Below the pieces are notes generated by a model that did no database searches, was not told where the DNA came from, and was given only the letters and a program-made list of their open reading frames with translations. A stretch of 64,000 bases of DNA from Brevundimonas sp. (GTDB lineage Bacteria > Pseudomonadota > Alphaproteobacteria > Caulobacterales > Caulobacteraceae): positions 1-64,000 of the forward strand of contig NZ_JAQSDY010000030.1 in NCBI RefSeq assembly GCF_029946145.1, written 5' to 3'. Within the stretch, counting starts at the first letter, position 1; the number at the start of each line of letters is the position of its first letter. Shown here in pieces: positions 46,525-55,776 of the stretch. Both the position numbers and the translations under genes were made by a program.

Positions 46525-46971
46525 GTGACTACCGACGTCTTCACCCCCGAGAAACGCAGCGCGGTCATGCGCCGGGTGAAGAGCCATGACACGACGCCCG
46601 AGATGGCCGTGCGCCGTATTCTGCGCGCGGCCGGGATCGGTTACCGTCTGGGCGGCGCGGGCCTGCCGGGCCGCCCGGATCTGGTGATGAAGGGCCGGAG
46701 GGTCGCGGTCTTCGTGCACGGCTGTTTCTGGCACGGCCACGATTGCGCGAGGGGCGCGCGAAAGCCCAAGGCCAATGCCGCCTACTGGACCGCCAAGATC
46801 GATCGCAACCGGGCGCGTGACGAGGCCAGCCGGGCGGCCTTGACGGCGGCGGGCTGGCGGGTGGTCACGGTCTGGGAATGCGCCATGAAGGCGGACGGCT
46901 TCGCGGAGCGGTTGGTGGCCGAGGTGCGGGATCAGGCCGCGGCGGTTTCCGCCACGGGCTCTTCGGATTGA
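46525..46971 (+). CDS. vsr: Very short patch repair endonuclease
   Basis: A protein of about 148 aa with the Vsr blocks RVKSHDTTPE, LPGRPDLVMKG and VAVFVHGCFWHGHDC. The Asp of GRPD and the His residues are present. It nicks T:G mismatches made by deamination of methylated cytosine. No cytosine methylase (dcm) is in the window, so it is solitary here. The GTG or the TTG three bases earlier can serve as start. Its 3' end overlaps the convergent kinase by 40 bases. Confidence 0.92.
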   Translation: MTTDVFTPEKRSAVMRRVKSHDTTPEMAVRRILRAAGIGYRLGGAGLPGRPDLVMKGRRVAVFVHGCFWHGHDCARGARKPKANAAYWTAKIDRNRARDEASRAALTAAGWRVVTVWECAMKADGFAERLVAEVRDQAAAVSATGSSD

Positions 46972-48884
46972 GCCATGGTCATCACGTGGGTGATGGCGCC
47001 CAGAAGCATTGGCGGCGTGATCGGCTTGGGCACGAAATAGGTCATGCCCGCTGCCGTGCAGGCGGCGATGTCGTCGGCCGAGGTGTCGGCGGTGACGGCG
47101 ATGATCGGCGCCACGGCGTTGGGGCCGCCGCCGGCGCGGATGCGGCGGGTGGTCTCGCGGCCGTCCAGCTCGGGCATCCGCACGTCCATGAAGATCAGGT
47201 CGAAGGCGGTGTGCTCGCAGATCTTCAACGCCTGCATGCCGTCGGCGGCGGTGGCGATGTCGCAGCCCAGAGGCTGCAGGATCAGCTGGATGGCGCGGCG
47301 GTTGATGTCATGATCGTCGACGACCAGCACCCGCATGGGCCGGCCCTCGTCATCGTCCTCGCAAGCGGCCTCCGATGCGCCGGCGTCCTCGACCATCAGC
47401 GGCGCGGGGAGGGGCGGAGCCTCGTACAGGGGCTGGGGCGCGGCGATCTGTTCGGCGGCGGCCGAGCGGCGGCCCGACAGGGAGCGGGCGACGGCGTCGC
47501 GGCTCTCCTGATCCAGAACGGGCGCCTCGACAGCGACGGCCTCGCCGGGCTGGAGGTGCAGCGACAGGGTGAACTGGGCGCCGGCGCCCGGCCGGCTCCG
47601 CGCTGTCAGGCGTCCGTCCATCAACTCGACGAGCTGGCGGCTGATGGCCAGACCCAGGCCGGTGCCGCCGTGGACGGTGCTGACGCCGGCGATGGTCTGG
47701 TCAAAGGGCGTGAAAAGCCGGTCGAGCTGCTCGGAGGTCATGCCCGGCCCGGTGTCGGCGATCTCGATGAGCACGGCGTGGCCGCCCGGCTCGTCCGCCC
47801 ACGCCTTCAGGCGCAGGGTGATGGACCCGGTGTCGGTGAATTTCATCGCATTGGAGATCAGGTTGTTCAGGACCTGACGCAGACGCATCGGATCCCCGCG
47901 CACCGCGTCGGGGACGGAGGACGCGCCCTCGACCCGGAGTTTGAGCCCCTTGGCCCGGGCCGGCCCGCGCCAGAGCCGGACGGTCTGGTTCAGCAGGTCG
48001 CGCAGATCGAAGTCGACCTGGTCCACCGTCATGTGACCGGCGTCCAGCTTGGCGTGGTCCAGCAGGTCGTCAAGCAGGGCCTTCATCATGAAGCCCGCGT
48101 CGGTGATCAGATGGGCTTGTGACCGCGCGGAGGCATCGGTCGCGCCGCGTTCGAGTTCGGCGGCGCCGGTGAGGATGGCGCTGATCGGGGTGCGAAGATC
48201 ATGACCGATGGCGGCCAGGAAGGCGCTGCGGCCCTCCATGATGCGTTCGGCGTCCATCCGCTTCTGATCAGCTTCGACCCGGGCGGCGGTTTCGGCCAGG
48301 CGCGCGTCGTTCATCCGCTGCCAGGTCGACAGGCAGTAGGTGACGAAGACGCCCACCGCGATCGCGGCCGCGGTGACGAAGCCGGTCGATGCGCCATAGA
48401 TGGCCATGAAGACCGGGGTGGCGGCCAGATAGAGGAACTGCACCGAGGCGGTCATCAGCATGACGGACGTCGAGCGCGGTGCGTTGATCACCGAATAGAT
48501 GCAGCCCGCCGACAGCAGCATGGCGGCGCAGATGCCGCCCATCGGTCCGCCCAGTAGCCACATCGGAATCGAGAGACTGCCGAAATATGCGGCGTTGGCG
48601 ATCAGCATCATCCAGCCGGCGACCAGGCGCAGTCCGGTCAGGGTTTCGCGACGACCGCTGTTGATCGGCGAGAAGACCCAGACATCCAGAGCCTGGATGG
48701 TGAAATAGCCCATCACCCAGGCGACGCTCAGTGGCCAGCCCAGCAGTGGGCTGAAAATCATGGCGGCGGCCGTGGCCATGCCCAGCCGCTGCAGCAACGC
48801 CTTGCGCCGTTGACGAATTGCAGTCGCCCAGGCCCCGGTCGTGGCGGCGTCATGGGCTTGCGTTCCGGCCGTAGCGATCGCCAT
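46932..48884 (-). CDS. Hybrid sensor histidine kinase with C-terminal receiver
   Basis: A 650-aa hybrid kinase. Six or so membrane helices occupy the first 190 residues with no large periplasmic domain. A HisKA domain follows with phospho-His in AIGHDLRTP (about 232), then HATPase boxes NNLISNAMKF, DTGPGM and GGTGLGLAIS, and a receiver with VVDDHDINRRA and phospho-Asp in IFMDVRMPE. It probably autophosphorylates and relays to a separate phosphotransferase. The cue is unknown. Its end overlaps vsr convergently by 40 bases. Confidence 0.9.
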   Translation of the reverse strand: MAIATAGTQAHDAATTGAWATAIRQRRKALLQRLGMATAAAMIFSPLLGWPLSVAWVMGYFTIQALDVWVFSPINSGRRETLTGLRLVAGWMMLIANAAYFGSLSIPMWLLGGPMGGICAAMLLSAGCIYSVINAPRSTSVMLMTASVQFLYLAATPVFMAIYGASTGFVTAAAIAVGVFVTYCLSTWQRMNDARLAETAARVEADQKRMDAERIMEGRSAFLAAIGHDLRTPISAILTGAAELERGATDASARSQAHLITDAGFMMKALLDDLLDHAKLDAGHMTVDQVDFDLRDLLNQTVRLWRGPARAKGLKLRVEGASSVPDAVRGDPMRLRQVLNNLISNAMKFTDTGSITLRLKAWADEPGGHAVLIEIADTGPGMTSEQLDRLFTPFDQTIAGVSTVHGGTGLGLAISRQLVELMDGRLTARSRPGAGAQFTLSLHLQPGEAVAVEAPVLDQESRDAVARSLSGRRSAAAEQIAAPQPLYEAPPLPAPLMVEDAGASEAACEDDDEGRPMRVLVVDDHDINRRAIQLILQPLGCDIATAADGMQALKICEHTAFDLIFMDVRMPELDGRETTRRIRAGGGPNAVAPIIAVTADTSADDIAACTAAGMTYFVPKPITPPMLLGAITHVMTMAQSEEPVAETAAA

Positions 48885-48948
48885 GCGGTTCCCCGAGCAA
48901 GGCGTTCTCGCCTTCCTCCCACTATGCCGAGGTTGCCCTAACGCTCCG

Positions 48949-49986
48949 TCAACGGGCCGCGCCGACGGCCTCGGAGACGGTGGAGAAACCCTCGGCGCGC
49001 AGCCGGGCGGTCAGATCCCGCTTTATCCGTGGGATCAGCCCGGGGCCTTCGTAGATCAGGGCGGAATAGAGCTGGACGGCGCTGGCGCCGGCGCGAATCC
49101 TGGCCCAGGCCTCGGCCCCGGAATCGATCCCTCCGACCGCGATCAGGGGAAGACGGCCCGCCGATGCGTCCGCGGCGGCGCGCAGGGCTTTCATGGCGCG
49201 CGCCTTGAGCGGCGCGCCCGACAGCCCGCCCGCTTCCGCACGGTCCCGGGAGCGCAGGCTGTCCGGCCGGTCCAGGGTGGTGTTGGAGACGATCAGGGCG
49301 TCGATTCCGTGGTCCAGGCTGGCCTCGACGATCAGACCGATCTCGGCCGCCGTCAGATCGGGCGCGATCTTGAGAAACACCGGGGTCGGATCGCCGGCCC
49401 GGGCCTCGTTCAGCCGGCCCAGCAGGTCATCCAGCGCCGCCCGGCCCTGCAGGGCGCGAAGCCCGGGCGTATTGGGCGAGGACACATTGACGGTGAGATA
49501 GTCGCTGAGCCCGCGCAGCCGCCTGAGGCCGGCCACATAGTCCGCCGCCTTGTCTTCCGTGTCCTTGTTGGCCCCCAGATTAGCGCCGACCACGACCGAC
49601 CGGGGCCGGTGTTCAAGGCGGGCGGCGAAGGCGTCCAGGCCCAGGTTGTTGAACCCCATCCGGTTGATGATGGCGCGGTCTTCCGACAGCCGGAACAGGC
49701 GCGGTTTCGGGTTGCCGGGCTGCGGCCGCGGCGTGACCGAGCCGCATTCCACGAAGCCGAAGCCAAGGCGCGCCAGACCCCTCAGGGCCTCTCCGTTCTT
49801 GTCCAGTCCGGCCGCCAGCCCGACCGGGTTCGGCAGGTCCAGCCCCGCGATCGTGGTTCTCAGAATCGGGTCGTCGGCGGGCGGGGAGGGCAGGGGTACG
49901 GCCTGAAGGGCGCGGATCGCCAGTTCGTGGGCAACCTCGGGATCGAGCTGTCGCAACAGGGCGGCGCCGAGGTCGTTCAGGGCCAT
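48949..49986 (-). CDS. pyrD: Dihydroorotate dehydrogenase (quinone)
   Basis: Start at MALNDLGAALLRQLDPEVAH (345 aa); the track start is upstream of this. Class 2 enzyme with an N-terminal membrane-associating helix, GLAAGLDKNGEALRG, GFVECGSVTPRPQPGNPKPRLFRL, and the catalytic Ser region SVNVSSPNTPGLR-type (VNVSSPNTPG). It oxidises dihydroorotate in pyrimidine synthesis and passes electrons to quinone. It overlaps the DUF952 gene by 10 bases. Confidence 0.96.
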   Translation of the reverse strand: MALNDLGAALLRQLDPEVAHELAIRALQAVPLPSPPADDPILRTTIAGLDLPNPVGLAAGLDKNGEALRGLARLGFGFVECGSVTPRPQPGNPKPRLFRLSEDRAIINRMGFNNLGLDAFAARLEHRPRSVVVGANLGANKDTEDKAADYVAGLRRLRGLSDYLTVNVSSPNTPGLRALQGRAALDDLLGRLNEARAGDPTPVFLKIAPDLTAAEIGLIVEASLDHGIDALIVSNTTLDRPDSLRSRDRAEAGGLSGAPLKARAMKALRAAADASAGRLPLIAVGGIDSGAEAWARIRAGASAVQLYSALIYEGPGLIPRIKRDLTARLRAEGFSTVSEAVGAAR

Positions 49987-50333
49987 CCGACCGCTCCGTC
50001 GTCGAAACGCATCACGCCCCCCGCGTCCACCGACAGCGGTCGCTCGTCCGTCGCGGCCGCGACCGGCAGGGGCGCGTAGAGGTGGGGAAACAGGGCGCCG
50101 CCGCGCGACGCCTCCCACTTCAGGTCATCGCCGAGAGGCCGCAGGTCCACGGCGACCAGCATAAGGTCCGTGCGGCCCGCATAGTGCCGCCGCGCGGTCT
50201 CCGCCAGCTGGTCGGCGCCCGACAGGTGGATATAGCCGTCCGCCAGATCCACCGCCGAACCGGCATAGGCGCCCTCGGCGCGCGCGGCGGCCCATTCGGT
50301 CCGGTCGACCAGCTTGAAGGCGACCTCCGTCAT
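49977..50333 (-). CDS. DUF952-family protein
   Basis: Start at MTEVAFKLVDRTEWAAAR gives 118 aa. DUF952 hallmarks DGYIHLSGADQLAETARRHYAG and LKWEASRGGALFPHLYAPL are clear. Members are glutathione-transferase-like or nucleotide-modifying in context, but biochemistry is not settled. Coupled on both sides: ATGA with the SixA-like gene upstream and a 10-base overlap with pyrD downstream. Confidence 0.92.
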   Translation of the reverse strand: MTEVAFKLVDRTEWAAARAEGAYAGSAVDLADGYIHLSGADQLAETARRHYAGRTDLMLVAVDLRPLGDDLKWEASRGGALFPHLYAPLPVAAATDERPLSVDAGGVMRFDDGAVGWP

Positions 50334-50833
50334 TCGCCGGCCAGGTCGCGGGGCTGCAGGAATCCCTCGAAGGCGCACCGGCCGGCCACATCCACGTTGA
50401 AGATGGCGGCGGCGCCCGGCGGAAAACCGCCGCTCATGCGATCCAGAACCGAAGGCGAGGCCGCGCTTTCGATCAGATACTCCACGGCCAGCAGGTGGAT
50501 GCCCGGATTGTGCGCCACCACCATCAGGCAACCGGCCTCGTCCTCGGCGTCCTCGATGTAGTGGCGCAGGGTGTCGGACCCGCCGTTGTAGAGTGGTTCG
50601 GGCTCGCGCACCTGCACATCGCCGAAGGCGTCGTGCAGCAGATCCCAGGTCTGGTGCGTGCGGGTCGAGGGGGAGACGAACGCAAGATCCGGCCGCATGC
50701 CCCGCGCGGCCAGTGCCCGGCCCATCGCGACGGCGTCGCTCCGTCCCTTGTCCGACAGGGAACGATCACGGTCATGGCCCGAGACGGACGACTTCTCGGC
50801 CTTGGCGTGGCGCATCAGGATCAGTCGTTGCAT
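50330..50833 (-). CDS. SixA-like histidine phosphatase
   Basis: Start at MQRLILMRHAKAEKSS gives 167 aa. The RHG phosphatase motif (LMRHAKAE) and the second His (VVAHNPG) are present; Arg residues in SLSDKGRSDA and SPSTRTHQTW complete the pocket. SixA proteins dephosphorylate histidine phosphotransfer domains. Whether it acts on the nearby kinase pathway is unknown. Confidence 0.92.
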   Translation of the reverse strand: MQRLILMRHAKAEKSSVSGHDRDRSLSDKGRSDAVAMGRALAARGMRPDLAFVSPSTRTHQTWDLLHDAFGDVQVREPEPLYNGGSDTLRHYIEDAEDEAGCLMVVAHNPGIHLLAVEYLIESAASPSVLDRMSGGFPPGAAAIFNVDVAGRCAFEGFLQPRDLAGE

Positions 50834-50843
50834 GGCCCCGGCT

Positions 50844-51632
50844 TTAAGGGCGTTCGCGCGTTCCCGCCAGATCGCCGCCCACCAGTTTCTCGCCCAGTTT
50901 CTCACGGTGCGACCGGTTCGCCGGCTGGGGCTGGAGCGCGGGCGTCATCACCGGAGCTGTCGCCACCGCCCCGCCGGGCCGGATACGGGCATAGGCCTGA
51001 CGCGTCGCCTCCAGCAGGATGACCCCCGCCGCGCCCGGCATGATGCGCTTGCCGATCTGTTCGAAGCCGTCGGCCAACGGGAGCAGCGGCCCCCAAGGCG
51101 GTACATACAGGGTCTGGGACCAGGCGGTCGGCTCCAGCCCGGCGGCCCGCACCAGCCGCTCCAGCTGGCCCCGGGTGAAGGGCCGTCCATGCCCGAAGGG
51201 AGTCGTTTCAGCTCGCGCCCAGAGCCCGCCGCGCGCCGCCGCGACCAGGATGATCCGCCCCGCCGGCGACAGGGCGCGCACGGCCTCGGCCATCAGGGCC
51301 GGGGCGTCGTCTGCCTCTTCCAGGGCGTGGACCAGCAGGATGCGGTCGAACGAACCGGCGGCGAAGGGCAGGCGGCGATCGTCGACCAGAAGCGTCCGGT
51401 TCTTGCCGACGGGGGGCCACAGCTCGACCCCCTGACCGCCCGGCATGGCCGCGACCACGCGGCGCGCGCCGACGAAGGCGTCCAGCCAGGGCGTTGCGTA
51501 GCCGAGGCCCAGCACGTCGCTGTTGGCCGCCTCGCCCCAGGCGTCTTCCAGACGCCGGGCCAGCAGACGACGCGCCAGGGCGCCGGCCGGCTCGCCGTAG
51601 AAGATGCGAAGGTCCTCGATGCTGCGCCGCAT
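50844..51632 (-). CDS. Class I SAM-dependent methyltransferase
   Basis: Start at MRRSIEDLRIFYGEP gives 262 aa. It follows the class I fold: VLGLGYATPWLDAFVG for SAM motif I, RILLVHALEEADDAP and LSPAGRIILVAAARGG. The C-terminal region is proline-rich (ALQPQPANRSHREKLGEKL). It diverges from gloB with a 45-bp gap. Substrate unknown. Confidence 0.85.
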   Translation of the reverse strand: MRRSIEDLRIFYGEPAGALARRLLARRLEDAWGEAANSDVLGLGYATPWLDAFVGARRVVAAMPGGQGVELWPPVGKNRTLLVDDRRLPFAAGSFDRILLVHALEEADDAPALMAEAVRALSPAGRIILVAAARGGLWARAETTPFGHGRPFTRGQLERLVRAAGLEPTAWSQTLYVPPWGPLLPLADGFEQIGKRIMPGAAGVILLEATRQAYARIRPGGAVATAPVMTPALQPQPANRSHREKLGEKLVGGDLAGTRERP

Positions 51633-51677
51633 GGGATCAACATAGTCCGGGTCAGGCCGGGCTGCTAGGATGGGCGC

Positions 51678-52406
51678 ATGACCCTGGACGTGCACCTCTT
51701 CCCCTGCCTGAACGACAACTACGGCCTTCTGATCCGCGATGCCGCCACCGGCGTGGTCGCCACGATCGACACGCCGGACGCCGCCGTCATCCTGGACCAG
51801 CTGAAGCGATCGGGCTGGGGGCGGCTGGACCTGATCCTGAATACCCACTGGCACCAGGACCATACCCAGGGCAACGCCCGGCTGAAGGCGGAGACCGGCT
51901 GCGAGATCATCGGGCCGGAAGAGGCGCGCAAGGCGGCGCCCATCGACCGGATCGTCGCCGGCGGCGACACGGTGATGCTGGGCGAGACCATGCTGGAGGT
52001 TACCGACGCGCCGGGCCACACCCTGGGCCATATCGTCTATCGCTCGGCCGCGGACGCCCAGGCCTTCGTCGGCGATGTGCTGTTCGTGCTCGGCTGCGGC
52101 CGGCTGTTCGAGGGAACGCCCGAGCAGATGCACGCCAGCCTGCGGACCCTGGCGGCATGGCCGGACGAGACGGTGGTCTGGTGCGCCCATGAGTATACGG
52201 CCGCCAACGCCCGCTTCGCCCTGAGCCTGGACGGCCGGCCGGAAATGATCGCGCGGGCCGAGGAGATTTTCGCGATGCGCAAACGGGGGGAGGCGACCGT
52301 TCCGACCACCATCGGCGCGGAAAAGGCTTTCAATCCGTTCGTCCGGGCCGCCGACGCCGCAGAATTCGCCGCCCGGCGCGCCGCCAAGGACGTTTTCGCC
52401 GGCTAG
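51678..52406 (+). CDS. gloB: Hydroxyacylglutathione hydrolase (glyoxalase II)
   Basis: A 242-aa metallo-beta-lactamase-fold enzyme with the THWHQDHTQGN metal motif, APGHTLGHIVY, GDVLFVLGCGRLFEGTPEQM and WCAHEYTAANARFAL. It hydrolyses S-lactoylglutathione to lactate and glutathione, the second step of methylglyoxal detoxification. Confidence 0.96.
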   Translation: MTLDVHLFPCLNDNYGLLIRDAATGVVATIDTPDAAVILDQLKRSGWGRLDLILNTHWHQDHTQGNARLKAETGCEIIGPEEARKAAPIDRIVAGGDTVMLGETMLEVTDAPGHTLGHIVYRSAADAQAFVGDVLFVLGCGRLFEGTPEQMHASLRTLAAWPDETVVWCAHEYTAANARFALSLDGRPEMIARAEEIFAMRKRGEATVPTTIGAEKAFNPFVRAADAAEFAARRAAKDVFAG

Positions 52407-52412
52407 ACGCCT

Positions 52413-53228
52413 TCAGCGACGGAGCGGCGCGGCCGGGGTCAGGAAGGCGTCGATCACGCGGGCCGACGAGGGTCTGCCCGCCACGCCCTGGACCGGCGAC
52501 ACCACGATGCGCAGGTCGCCCCGGGCGTAGGTCACCGAGGCGCGGGCGCCGTCGACGATGGTGATGCTGCGCAGACGGTCCAGCGACGACCGGGCCGAGG
52601 GCGAGCGGGCGATGCGCAGGGCCGCGTCCGTCGACAGGATCAGGGCCTCGACGGTCAGGCTTTCGGCGGCGCTGTCGGTGTCGACATTGATCTCGATCAG
52701 TCGCCCCAGCGCCTGGCTCAGCATGGCGCTGCGCCGGGTCATCAGCTGGAACATCTGGGCCGGACCCAGGGTCGGCGGCGTCAGGCTGGGGGCCGGTCCG
52801 GACAGGGAGGCCGGCGATCCACCCGGCGCGCGCGGGGTATAGACGGTCATGCCGCCGCCGGGTGTGACCCGCAGCAGCTGATCGCCCGCGTCATTGCGGT
52901 AGATGACGTCGCCGCGCGGCGCCGCGGTCGGGCGCAGCACCCAGGTCTCGTCGCGCCGGTCAAAGCGCAGAAGGGGCCGTTGACCCGAACGGTCGAGGAT
53001 GAAGCCCTCGCCCGATTCCGCGACGTAACGGCCCGTGGGCGGCATAGTCCGCGAGGCCGGGGTGCTGTTGCGCAGAGACTGGCTCTGTTCGGCCTGGGCG
53101 TTCCCGCGGGTCTGGGCCTGGGCTTCGGAAGGCGTCGAGGCAAAGGACAGCCCCGCAGCCGCGAAGGCGATCGCCATCGCGGCCGGAAGCGGCGTTCGCG
53201 CCGTTCTGGACCCTGCCGTCAACTCCAT
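52413..53228 (-). CDS. Exported hypothetical protein
   Basis: Start at MELTAGSRTARTPLPAAMAI gives 271 aa with a signal sequence (MAIAFAAAGLSFASTPSEAQA). It has a beta-rich middle (GRYVAESGEGFILDRSGQRPLLRFDR...VLRPTAAPRGD) and a helical C-terminus. It may match the caulobacterial DUF4908 family, which I cannot confirm. It ends convergently near gloB and follows the phaB gene on the same strand. Confidence 0.66.
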   Translation of the reverse strand: MELTAGSRTARTPLPAAMAIAFAAAGLSFASTPSEAQAQTRGNAQAEQSQSLRNSTPASRTMPPTGRYVAESGEGFILDRSGQRPLLRFDRRDETWVLRPTAAPRGDVIYRNDAGDQLLRVTPGGGMTVYTPRAPGGSPASLSGPAPSLTPPTLGPAQMFQLMTRRSAMLSQALGRLIEINVDTDSAAESLTVEALILSTDAALRIARSPSARSSLDRLRSITIVDGARASVTYARGDLRIVVSPVQGVAGRPSSARVIDAFLTPAAPLRR

Positions 53229-53277
53229 GGCGAACAGTCGTGAAACGGGCGCGCGGCGGATTTTGGGCAGCTCCGGG

Positions 53278-54003
53278 TCAGCCGACCAGATACTGACCAC
53301 CGTTCAGCGACAGGGTGCAGCCTGTGACATATCCGGCACGTTCGCCGGACAGCCAGGACACCATGTCAGCGATTTCCTCGCCTTTTCCGAGCCTTCCGAC
53401 CGGGATCTGGGCGATGATTCCGGCCAGGACCTTCTCGTCCATGGCCCCGACCATCTCGGTGTCGATATAGCCGGGGGCGATGCAGTTCACCGTCACGCCC
53501 TTGCGCGCATTCTCGAGCGCCAGCGCCTTGGTGAAGCCGATCATGCCGGCCTTGGCGGCGGAGTAGTTGGTCTGGCCGATCTGGCCCTTCTGGCCGTTGA
53601 TCGAGCTGATGTTGACGATGCGGCCGAAGCCGCGGTCGCGCATGCCGTTGATCACCTGACGCGTCATGTTGAAGACGCTGTCCATGTTGACGCGGATGAC
53701 GTCCGACCACTGGTCCGAGCTCATCTTGTGGAAGAAGCCGTCGCGGGTGATGCCGGCGTTGTTGACCAGCACGTCGATCGGCCCCAGCTGGTCCTCGACC
53801 TCCTTCACCGCGCGGGCGCAGTCCTCGAACGAGCCGACGTTGCCCTTGACGATGGTGACGCCCAGCTCCTTTGCGGTGGCCTCGGCCGCCTCGGTATTGC
53901 CGGAATAGCCGGCGGCGACGGACATGCCGTCTTCCTTCAACCGCTGGACGATCGCCTTGCCGATGCCGCGGGTGCCACCCGTGACCAGAGCCACTCGAGC
54001 CAT
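53278..54003 (-). CDS. phaB: Acetoacetyl-CoA reductase
   Basis: A 241-aa short-chain dehydrogenase: Rossmann TGGTRGIG (7-14), catalytic Ser in ISSINGQKGQIGQ, Tyr/Lys in YSAAKAG, and the GYIDTEMV region. PhaB reduces acetoacetyl-CoA to 3-hydroxybutyryl-CoA with NADPH for polyhydroxybutyrate. The DGFFHKM and INGQKGQ blocks favour PhaB over FabG. phaA and phaC are not in the window. Confidence 0.93.
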   Translation of the reverse strand: MARVALVTGGTRGIGKAIVQRLKEDGMSVAAGYSGNTEAAEATAKELGVTIVKGNVGSFEDCARAVKEVEDQLGPIDVLVNNAGITRDGFFHKMSSDQWSDVIRVNMDSVFNMTRQVINGMRDRGFGRIVNISSINGQKGQIGQTNYSAAKAGMIGFTKALALENARKGVTVNCIAPGYIDTEMVGAMDEKVLAGIIAQIPVGRLGKGEEIADMVSWLSGERAGYVTGCTLSLNGGQYLVG

Positions 54004-54102
54004 GTGCGTTTCCTTGTCCCTGACGGAGCCGTCTGACGCGGCGCCTGTTCAGGAACAGGTGTAGCGGCGGAAGGTTCGAGGGTCGACCCTTCGCGCCTCG
54101 CC

Positions 54103-55161
54103 TCAGATCTTCGCCATGTCCAGCACGAACCGGTACCGCACGTCCGACTTCTCCAGCCGGGCGTAGGCCTCGTTGATCTGGTCGGGGGCGATGACCTCGA
54201 TGTCGCAGGACAGGTCGTGCTCGGCGCAGAAGTCGAGCATCTCCTGGGTCTCGCGGATGCCGCCGATCAGCGACCCGGCGACGGCGCGACGGCGCCACAG
54301 CAGGCCCATTGCGTAAACCGGCAGACCCTCGGTGGTCAGGCCCAGCATGACCATGGTCCCGTCCCTGGCCAGCAGGTTCACATGGCTGGCGATCTCATGC
54401 GTCGCCGAGACGGTGTTGATGATCAGGTCGAAACTCTCGCCCGCCGCCTTCATCGCCGCCTTGTCCGAGTTGATGAGGAAATGCTTCGCCCCCATCCGCT
54501 CGGCGTCGGCCTTCTTGCGGTCCGAGGTCGACAGGACCGTGACCTCGGCTCCCATGGCCGCCGCCTGTTTGACGGCCATGTGGCCCAGGCCGCCCAGACC
54601 AATCACGGCGACCTTCGAACCCGGCCCGACCTTCCAGTGGCGCAGGGGCGAATAGGTGGTGATGCCGGCGCACAGCAGCGGCGCGGCGGCGTCCAGCGGA
54701 ATGCTGTCGGGGATGGTGACGACATAGTTCTGGTCGACGACGATGGCGGTGGCGTATCCGCCCTGGGTGATGGTCTGGCCGACGGCGGCGCCCTTGGGAT
54801 CGGCCGAGCCATAGGTCTGGGTCATGCCTGGGACGCAGTACTGTTCCTCGCCTTCCAGACAGGGTTTGCACTGGCGGCAGCTGTCGACCATGCAGCCGAC
54901 GCCGACCCGGTCGCCGACCTTGAAGCGGGCGACATTGCCGCCGACCGCCGTGACCACGCCCGCGATCTCGTGACCCGGGACGATTGGATAGGTCGTGTTG
55001 CCCAGGTCGTTCTTCACGACGTGCAGGTCGGAGTGGCAGACGCCGCAGAATTTGATCTCGATGGCCACGTCGTCCGGGCCCGGGTCGCGCCGGTCGAAGC
55101 TGAAGGGCGACAGGGGGGCGGCGCTGGACGTGGCGGCGAAGGCGCGGGTGGCGATGGGCAT
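54103..55161 (-). CDS. Zinc-dependent NAD(P) alcohol dehydrogenase
   Basis: A 352-aa medium-chain dehydrogenase of the AdhC/YahK-like class: catalytic zinc ligands in CGVCHSDLH and GHEIAG, structural zinc CxxC set in CMVDSCRQCKPCLEGEEQYC, Rossmann VIGLGGLGHMAVKQA. It reduces aldehydes or oxidises alcohols. Start ATG with TGCAGGAG upstream. Confidence 0.94.
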   Translation of the reverse strand: MPIATRAFAATSSAAPLSPFSFDRRDPGPDDVAIEIKFCGVCHSDLHVVKNDLGNTTYPIVPGHEIAGVVTAVGGNVARFKVGDRVGVGCMVDSCRQCKPCLEGEEQYCVPGMTQTYGSADPKGAAVGQTITQGGYATAIVVDQNYVVTIPDSIPLDAAAPLLCAGITTYSPLRHWKVGPGSKVAVIGLGGLGHMAVKQAAAMGAEVTVLSTSDRKKADAERMGAKHFLINSDKAAMKAAGESFDLIINTVSATHEIASHVNLLARDGTMVMLGLTTEGLPVYAMGLLWRRRAVAGSLIGGIRETQEMLDFCAEHDLSCDIEVIAPDQINEAYARLEKSDVRYRFVLDMAKI

Positions 55162-55443
55162 GGAAACTCCTGCAGGGGCTTTCGTTCAAGTGAGCGCCGG
55201 AGCGAGCGCCCGCAAGGGCGCGTTGCCGGGTTGGCGGCGAAGCGCTAGGGTTGCTCTGTCGAAAAGGACCAGCGTCGGCAATTGGTAAGCCCGGCGTCCT
55301 TCCAAATTCTGGAAGGCTCCGTCGCCGCCCGGGCCCCCATGGGTCGGCGACCCTCGGCAAGCCTGGCGCACCCCGCGTCGCCCGGCTTGTCGGGCGTGTC
55401 CGCAGCGGCCCTCCCGTCAGGCCAATTTTGCTGGAGAGTCCCC

Positions 55444-55764
55444 ATGCCCACGATCACCGCCGATGCAGGCGTCGTCACCCAGATCAATGTCTTCGAGGTC
55501 CTTCCCGGTCAGACCGGAAACCTGATCGCCCTGTTGCAGGAGGCCGCCGCGGCGTGCCGCACCAACGTGCCCGGATGGCTCTCCGCCAGCCTCCACGTCA
55601 GCGACGACGGCCGCCGGGTGATCAACTACGCCCAGACAAGGGATCGCGCGGCCATGGGCGAGGTCTTCGCCTTCCTCACGCGCCAGGGATTCCTGGAGCG
55701 GAACAAGGCTTTCGGCGTCGCCGGTCCGGGCCTCTACGAGGTCGTATGGACGCTGGAGCGCTGA
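55444..55764 (+). CDS. Antibiotic biosynthesis monooxygenase (ABM)-like protein
   Basis: Start at MPTITADAGVVTQINVFEV gives 106 aa, with a GGAGAG ribosome binding site; the longer track ORF is spurious. The ferredoxin-like dimeric alpha-beta-barrel is indicated by FEVLPGQTGNLIALLQEAA and GWLSASLHVSDDGRRVINYAQ. These proteins oxidise or bind small aromatic or polyketide compounds. Confidence 0.83.
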   Translation: MPTITADAGVVTQINVFEVLPGQTGNLIALLQEAAAACRTNVPGWLSASLHVSDDGRRVINYAQTRDRAAMGEVFAFLTRQGFLERNKAFGVAGPGLYEVVWTLER

Positions 55765-55776
55765 CCCGAAGGCGGC